From Spartobacteria bacterium (GTDB taxonomy: Bacteria > Verrucomicrobiota > Verrucomicrobiia > Chthoniobacterales > UBA10450), in assembly GCA_003445855.1 (NCBI GenBank), contig DMCG01000228.1, positions 10,394 to 15,544 on the forward strand: DNA of 5,151 bases, given 5' to 3'. The notes under the pieces are model-generated. The model did no database searches and was not told the DNA's origin. It saw only the letters and a program-made list of their open reading frames with translations. Of this stretch, positions 5,036 through 5,151 are shown in pieces. The position numbers were made by a program, and so were the translations under genes. Each line of letters opens with the position of its first letter. The first letter of the stretch is position 1.

Positions 5036-5151
5036 ATGGAAGAGGACGTTTCCTTGTTTGGCATCCGCGGTTTCGTGATCCATGCACCGGAATTTGGCAC
5101 CCTACGCGACCGGCGTGGTGGCGCCGTCATTATCGAAAACGGACGCATCTC
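5036..5151 (+). CDS. Amidohydrolase, probable guanine deaminase, N-terminal part (3' end outside window)
   Basis: The frame opens at ATG 5036 and stays open to the window edge, giving 38 residues plus two bases. The start reads MEEDVSLFGIRGFVIHAPEF, and residues 28-38 read GGAVIIENGRI. A strand with IRG, a short loop, then G-A-x-x-I-x-x-G-R-I is the opening beta-sandwich of the amidohydrolase superfamily, and the spacing resembles guanine deaminases (guanine to xanthine plus ammonia, purine salvage). The metal-binding HxH motif would come about 40-50 residues later and is not in the window, so the substrate is an inference. An in-frame TGA at 5012-5014 limits the start; 5036 is the only ATG after it. 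GGTGG just upstream is a weak ribosome site. If it is guanine deaminase the symbol would be guaD. Other candidates are related chlorohydrolases or cytosine deaminases. Confidence 0.6.
   Translation, partial: MEEDVSLFGIRGFVIHAPEFGTLRDRRGGAVIIENGRI

Noticed and set aside
4891..5148. Open - strand frame of 85 codons at the right end
   Set aside because: It overlaps the amidohydrolase start and the terminator-like stem, and its translation is Arg/Pro-rich with no domain.

Overview
No organism is named, but the window looks like chromosomal DNA from a free-living Gram-negative bacterium, moderately GC-rich. My best guess is a soil or freshwater Verrucomicrobium (Chthoniobacterales/Spartobacteria or Opitutae-like). 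This rests on remembered protein style, the GYF_2-plus-membrane protein, the lack of Shine-Dalgarno sequences at almost every start, and a short twin-hairpin repeat. I could not test it by search.

Layout, left to right. (1) 1-339, + strand: the C-terminal third of a deoxyribose-phosphate aldolase (DeoC), cut by the window edge. (2) 321-995, - strand: a small secreted beta-strand-rich protein, probably outer-membrane, whose 3' end overlaps deoC by 19 bp. (3) 996-1092: a divergent control region with a hairpin. (4) 1093-2637, + strand: a complete NAD(P)-type aldehyde dehydrogenase with all catalytic residues. (5) 2634-3743, - strand: an inner-membrane protein with an N-terminal GYF_2 domain, overlapping the dehydrogenase tail-to-tail by 4 bp. 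(6) 3744-3868: a second divergent region with two adjacent perfect hairpins. (7) 3869-4780, + strand: a stand-alone 5'-3' exonuclease of the DNA polymerase I N-terminal/FEN type. (8) 4781-5035: a non-coding stretch with a REP-like twin hairpin, an imperfect stem and a terminator-like stem with a T-tract that share bases, and a candidate promoter. (9) 5036-5151, + strand: the first 38 codons of an amidohydrolase, probably guanine deaminase.

Functional links. DeoC splits 2-deoxyribose-5-phosphate into glyceraldehyde-3-phosphate and acetaldehyde, and the dehydrogenase could oxidise the acetaldehyde (or another aldehyde). With a guanine deaminase candidate at the right edge, the neighbourhood leans towards nucleoside and nucleobase salvage, and the exonuclease could be read as the DNA-degrading end of that theme. 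That last link is speculative, because every gene has its own strand or intergenic region and no multi-gene operon is evident. Genes alternate in strand, and both convergent pairs overlap at their 3' ends.

No clearly new defence, mobile or biosynthetic system is visible. The most interesting unexplained structure is the non-coding block at 4781-5035, followed by the twin hairpins at 3779-3816.
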